DNA from: Apostichopus japonicus | Taxonomy: Eukaryota; Echinodermata; Holothuroidea; Aspidochirotida; Stichopodidae | Direction: 5' to 3' | Length of the DNA: 60,000 nt | NCBI RefSeq assembly: GCF_037975245.1 | Contig: NC_092563.1 | Span: 1,455,001 to 1,515,000, forward strand | Part shown: positions 57,201 through 60,000 of the stretch, one piece after another | Numbering within the stretch: the stretch's first letter is position 1 | How the letters are laid out: every line of letters begins with the position of its first letter | Notes under the pieces: model-generated | What the model was told of the DNA's origin: nothing | The model's database searches: none | What the model saw: only the letters and a program-made list of their open reading frames with translations | Program-made: the position numbers and the translations under genes

Positions 57201-59500
57201 CCTGAATGGGTTGTTCAATGTGCTACATGTAGTGCCAAGTTAAAGTGACCAAATAATAATACTTTAAGAAATTTGAGAAGTGGCAAATATATATATGTTA
57301 GGTTTACAGTCTTGTTCATGGCCAAGGCCCTCTCACACGACTTTACAACTTAAACCTGGTCATTGGTAACTTGTCACACCTACACACCAAAGTGTGCACA
57401 ATTCAAACAATCTCTCCTGGGGCACCACATTGCACCACAGCCACGTGTCCCTCTGGGGGCTTCCCATAGGGTGCAGCCACAAACCGGCGCACGCAACTAT
57501 ATTTACAAGTTACCTCGCAAGTCCCCATTTATACACCTGGGTGAAGAGAGGCAATGGAGATAAAGCGCCTTGCCCAAGGACACAACGCAATGATCCTGCC
57601 AGGGCTCGAACCTGTAATCCTTAGATCACAAGTCCACTGCCTTAACCTCTTGACCACAATGCCCTCATGCCCTCAAATGCCATGCTTAAACTGTTTGATG
57701 ACCTTAAAGAACCGGGAGAAGTTCCACAAGGGAGGAATATGTGTTAAACCAAGAAGAATGAAAGTTCCCACAATGTTACATGATAATACTAGACTCATCA
57801 GTTACTAATTTAAATGATGGTATAAGGAAAAGGTATAAAACCAGTAATAAACAGTGGACAGCAAGTATAACTTTATTAAGAAGGCCTTTTTGTTAATCTA
57901 TAGAACTGATTTCATTCTTGTTGTACCTGTTACACCTTGTGTAATATTGTACTTTTCAAATTTAGGGAGTTGAAATTAACTTAATTACCCCCCCCCCCCA
58001 CAGTGATCCACAGGCAGATGTTCTACAAACCATGCTTCATTATTACCTTAAAGTAATGTTTATCTTACTCGTTTGAAGTTCTTGCAATTTGTAATATTAA
58101 TTGTCATGTCAAAATTATATTAATAAACAAGTAAACATTAAGTCATGAATATTACTCTTTTTCTTTAACATTTTGTTTTTGTTTTTTTAGGGATCTGCTC
58201 GGCGATAACCCAATTGCTAAACTGGATGTTAAGTTAAATCCTGAGGGTGGGCTCTATGTACCTGGACTCACTGAAATTGAAGTAGAAAGTGCCAATGATA
58301 TAAATGAAGTAAGTTAAGACATGTTGTAGGATGCAATGGCTAAATTTTATTGCCAAATATTTAGTCAACAATAATTGATAAAACCAACAGTCTACAAAAA
58401 TTTATCAGTTGACGAATAACACCATTTTGTTTTCATGAAGAATTCAGTTTTATATCACCAGATGGTTTGAAGGATGAATTCATGATGATAAGTTCACTTT
58501 GAAAACCTTAATGTACCACAAATTGCAAATGGTATAAGCACACTTTACATTTAACCACCCAAAATCCCAACATTGCCCCTTGATAAGGTTTCTTGGTTGC
58601 ATTTCTTCATGTCAGGTCTTCCAAATAGGACGTAAAAACAGATCGACTGCATCGACAGACATGAACGAGAGGAGTTCGAGGTCACACGCTCTCCTGTGTG
58701 TGACCGTCACAGGGACCAACCTACGCACCAGAACAAAAACAATAGGTAAGTAGAATATATCAACAATGATTAACTTTGTTTACTATCCAAAGAGACTGAT
58801 TGTGATGTACAAAGGGGTTCCTTTGCATATAGATAAAAGCATGTACCTGTTGTGACATTCCACAATGTTTTCTAAAGTTACATAGAACTTTTCTCTTTGG
58901 GTGTTTGCTGAGGGGTTATTTGGTAGTTTGAAAGAGTTTTCATGTATAAAGTAACTCGTGATATTGCCTTCTGGCAAAAGAAATGAAGGTTGTCTTTTGA
59001 TCTCATCATATACATCACTGAAAGATTGTGAAAACTCAAAATATGAAATTTGTTAAATATTTTGATTCTTCAGATTACTCCACTTCTCCTAAACTGAAAG
59101 AAAAGTAAATCACTCACTGGCCATAATTTTTCACAAATTTATTTCTTGTAAACTGTTACCCCCGTCAGCCCTCCCAGTCCCCCAAATAAAACCTCTCTTA
59201 CTCCTTTGCCCTCACCCCTACTCCCCTCAACCAACCATGTAAAAATTCATTCCGTCCATCCCAATTTCTTAACATTGAATTTTTCCTGAATCACAGGTCG
59301 TCTTAATCTCGTTGACCTGGCGGGATCTGAGAGGGTCGGCAAATCTGGCTCAAACACAGATGCTGATCGAATGAAGGAAGCACAGAACATAAACAAAAGC
59401 CTCTCAGCTCTTGGTGATGTCATCCAGGCGCTAAGAGGGAAGCAATCTCACATCCCATACAGGAATTCCAAGCTAACCTATTTGTTGCAGGAGTCTTTAG
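41391..59500 (+). CDS. KIFC3: KIFC3-like kinesin-14, C-terminal motor (16 exons, 3' end outside window)
   Basis: Joined exons from ATG 41504 encode about 880 residues before the window ends. Order: Ser/Pro/Arg-rich N-terminus, then a long coiled coil in several segments (about residues 75-590). Next comes the kinesin-14 neck ([13 protein letters not shown], ending at P601) directly before the motor. Motor motifs: P-loop GQTGSGKT (675-682), switch I SSRSH (789-793) and switch II DLAGSE (819-824), then [12 protein letters not shown] and [12 protein letters not shown] motor at the C-terminus with this neck defines minus-end-directed kinesin-14. The stretch before the neck ([16 protein letters not shown], then [15 protein letters not shown]) matches KIFC3, which acts in apical transport, junctional microtubules and Golgi positioning. 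All exon junctions keep frame. The last motor strand(s) and stop are beyond 60000. Confidence 0.9.
42285..43080 (+). repeat. About four diverged tandem units of roughly 220 bp
   Basis: 'cctacataggccactaaag', then 'ctctaaaatgcctttcag', then 'tctatgctattctttt' recur from about 42290, 42519, 42750 and 42945. All lie in the first coding intron. Confidence 0.65.
43353..43470 (+). CDS. KIFC3: KIFC3-like exon 2
   Basis: 39 codons plus one base, phase 0 to 1. Ser/Pro/Arg-rich ([13 protein letters not shown]), a likely disordered, phosphorylatable tail, then [11 protein letters not shown]. Confidence 0.75.
44120..44203 (+). CDS. KIFC3: KIFC3-like exon 3
   Basis: 84 nt, phase 1 to 1. [20 protein letters not shown], an acidic Ser-rich segment. 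Donor GAAG followed by GTACAT. Confidence 0.75.
44520..44949 (+). promoter_or_regulatory. KIFC3: Candidate alternative promoter and first exon of the KIFC3-like gene
   Basis: A locally CpG-rich stretch (44520-44760) is followed by ATG at 44919 ([10 protein letters not shown]) and donor GAAG followed by GTAACT at 44949. The end is phase 1 with a G, exactly as exon 3, so splicing to exon 4 gives an in-frame shorter N-terminus. An in-frame stop lies upstream (44856). A better-context ATG at 44867 opens only a 13-codon frame, a possible upstream ORF. Confidence 0.5.
45363..45875 (+). repeat. 21-bp minisatellite, about 24 units, with higher-order structure
   Basis: Unit 'cacagaccagtgtttctat' plus two bases. 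Variants 'ttttcat', 'attgctat' and 'cattgtttctat' occur in order. A block running 'cagtacctctatgacatcca' to 'gacagaccagtgttttcatg' occurs twice (about 45480 and 45650). Because 21 is a multiple of three, frames stay open (45294-45794), but this is intronic repeat, not a gene. Confidence 0.95.
46031..46113 (+). CDS. KIFC3: KIFC3-like exon 4
   Basis: 83 nt, phase 1 to 0. Start of the coiled coil ([19 protein letters not shown]). Acceptor 'catcttctgcag'. Confidence 0.85.
46640..47040 (+). repeat. Four diverged tandem units of about 106-109 bp
   Basis: 'ctaatatttggggccaatgc', then 'gtccattgtgacattaatgt', then 'aatacacattgtttcaaac' recur from about 46643, 46749, 46858 and 46958. Intronic. Confidence 0.8.
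47360..47552 (+). CDS. KIFC3: KIFC3-like exon 5
   Basis: 193 nt, phase 0 to 1. Coiled coil ([16 protein letters not shown], then [20 protein letters not shown]). Donor CAAG followed by GTAATT. Confidence 0.88.
47978..48249 (+). CDS. KIFC3: KIFC3-like exon 6
   Basis: 272 nt, phase 1 to 0. A short Pro-rich hinge ([12 protein letters not shown]), then heptads ([18 protein letters not shown]), a polar break, then [20 protein letters not shown]. Confidence 0.88.
48250..50802 (+). other. KIFC3-like intron 6
   Basis: AT-rich. Poly-C run at 48541-48556. Two diverged copies of an approximately 200-bp sequence (49350-49545 and 49585-49735) share 'aaattcatactgt', 'ccagata..aagcatctg' and 'attacaaagtgaa' words. 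No exon seen. Confidence 0.65.
50803..50952 (+). CDS. KIFC3: KIFC3-like exon 7
   Basis: 150 nt, phase 0 to 0. Highly charged coiled coil ([16 protein letters not shown]). Confidence 0.88.
51152..51273. repeat. Compound (TA)n microsatellite
   Basis: Long TA runs broken by single G and C substitutions. It lies in intron 7. Confidence 0.95.
51390..51960. mobile_element. Possible decayed hAT-like element
   Basis: The left end 'cagtggcggagctaggggta' is typical of hAT MITEs, and the right end '..gccactg' is a short inverted match. Core 'taagcggagcgccacca' is shared, inverted, with the element at 4076-5024. No convincing target duplication was found, so the ends are uncertain. Confidence 0.4.
53066..53353 (+). 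CDS. KIFC3: KIFC3-like exon 8
   Basis: 288 nt, phase 0 to 0. Uninterrupted Lys/Glu-rich coiled coil with repeating 'EEK' phrases ([17 protein letters not shown], then [12 protein letters not shown]). Confidence 0.9.
54044..54223 (+). CDS. KIFC3: KIFC3-like exon 9
   Basis: 180 nt, phase 0 to 0. Starts with an unusual alternating Val-Glu run ([14 protein letters not shown]), then coiled coil ([16 protein letters not shown]). Human KIFC3 has a related but shorter TVEVESS at this place. Confidence 0.9.
54613..54891 (+). CDS. KIFC3: KIFC3-like exon 10
   Basis: 279 nt, phase 0 to 0. Coiled coil, then the KIFC3-typical segment [18 protein letters not shown] and [19 protein letters not shown]. The donor GAG followed by GTTTGG is weak. 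Confidence 0.9.
55608..55901 (+). CDS. KIFC3: KIFC3-like exon 11: neck and start of motor
   Basis: 294 nt, phase 0 to 0. Last helix [18 protein letters not shown] enters the motor at [11 protein letters not shown], the kinesin-14 neck-motor junction that sets minus-end directionality. Confidence 0.95.
56226..56330 (+). CDS. KIFC3: KIFC3-like exon 12: P-loop
   Basis: 105 nt, phase 0 to 0. [18 protein letters not shown] contains the ATP-binding P-loop, unaltered. Confidence 0.96.
56865..56995 (+). CDS. KIFC3: KIFC3-like exon 13
   Basis: 131 nt, phase 0 to 2. Motor core [18 protein letters not shown] and [12 protein letters not shown]. Confidence 0.95.
57280..57665 (-). mobile_element. tRNA-derived SINE, minus strand
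   Basis: Read on the minus strand from about 57662. A tRNA-like head has an A-box-like 'tggtcaagaggttaaggc', an anticodon-loop region and B box 'ggttcgagccc'. A body follows ('tccttgggcaaggcgcttta' and 'ctcttcacccaggtgtataa') of the kind common in SINEs of aquatic animals. The tail boundary is approximate. Intron 13 of the kinesin gene. Confidence 0.65.
58191..58308 (+). CDS. KIFC3: KIFC3-like exon 14
   Basis: 118 nt, phase 2 to 0. Motor segment [20 protein letters not shown], then [19 protein letters not shown]. Confidence 0.95.
58616..58745 (+). CDS. KIFC3: KIFC3-like exon 15: switch I
   Basis: 130 nt, phase 0 to 1. [20 protein letters not shown] followed by HALL, with intact SSRSH switch I. 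Confidence 0.95.
59297..59500 (+). CDS. KIFC3: KIFC3-like exon 16: switch II
   Basis: 204 nt, phase 1 to 1. [17 protein letters not shown] (switch II), [18 protein letters not shown] and [14 protein letters not shown], the microtubule-binding end. Donor TTTAG followed by GTAAAT. The protein continues past the window. Confidence 0.95.
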
Positions 59501-60000
59501 GTAAATGTTAGCCATTCCTCAAGGTTAAGCCGGTTGAACATTGCCGGACTGAATGTGACCCAACCTTACTCCACTGTCTCAATGTGGAAATTCCTGGCTA
59601 GTTGGGCTGTTTGTGTGTGCTTAAGAATGCCAATGATCATCAAGATTTTGCTACTTTTAAGTTTTGTCTGCTTCAATCCGAAAAGCTGAAAATGTAAGAT
59701 ATTTTGATTGGCAGTGCATGCCATTTCAAGACCAAACTGTGCAGCTTGGATAAATGTTACCAATCACTGAGGAATATTTTTGCATGTGACCTAACGAACA
59801 CCAGTCATCATTATTACAGCAAACAGTTCTTTGTGTGCAAACATCTGCAGTTCATTGTGCAGGAGCCAGTTGTAAAATTGTGGATCTTCTCAACTATTGA
59901 AAACTAGGCTACACTTGTCGAGTCGAATCGGGTCTAATTCGGTTGGGGCAGTCTGGGGTACTGCATATTTATGGCAGTGTTTCTTTATGTAACTAGAGAG
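59501..60000 (+). other. KIFC3-like intron 16, partial
   Basis: Non-coding to the window edge; the next exon is expected to the right. Confidence 0.7.

Overview
The window is AT-rich animal nuclear DNA. It has intron-split genes with canonical GT/AG boundaries, long introns, abundant microsatellites, tRNA-derived SINE, LINE, LTR and hAT-type repeats, and many G- or C-homopolymer runs. The three genes recognised have vertebrate orthologues. The repeat content (GGTCA-rich tandem repeats, 'caggggcgtagc' elements, Gypsy LTR element) resembles marine invertebrate deuterostomes. An echinoderm is my best guess, but the species is not determined by the sequence.

Layout. (1) 414-1791, minus strand: the first two coding exons of a lysosomal phospholipase A2 / LCAT-family gene (PLA2G15-like); the rest lies left of the window. 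(2) 1792-7837: non-coding, with a 949-bp hAT-like non-autonomous transposon (4076-5024). (3) 7838-24895, plus strand: a complete four-exon ENPP4/5-like ectonucleotide pyrophosphatase/phosphodiesterase of 498 residues. Its 12.7-kb last intron holds a 9-kb Ty3/Gypsy LTR retrotransposon (12884-21911) with GTAC target duplications. The retrotransposon sits inside an older repeat that also carries a LINE tail. (4) 24896-41390: mostly intergenic, with a 637-bp hAT-type element (34389-35025, perfect 14-bp inverted ends and 8-bp target duplication) containing three 138-bp tandem copies, plus diverged GGTCA repeats. (5) 41391-59500, plus strand: sixteen exons of a C-terminal-motor kinesin-14 (KIFC3-like), about 880 residues in the window. 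The last motor exon(s) lie beyond 60000. An internal alternative first exon (about 44520-44949) would give a shorter isoform.

The three genes have unrelated jobs (lysosomal lipid breakdown, cell-surface phosphodiester hydrolysis, minus-end-directed microtubule transport) and nothing suggests co-regulation. I found no convincing new gene system. The most informative structure is in the repeats: nested insertions, a retrotransposon whose two LTRs differ in tandem-repeat number, an in-phase candidate -1 frameshift site between gag and pol, a 21-bp intronic minisatellite with higher-order structure, and dispersed repeats that carry perfect DR1-type nuclear-receptor half-site pairs.
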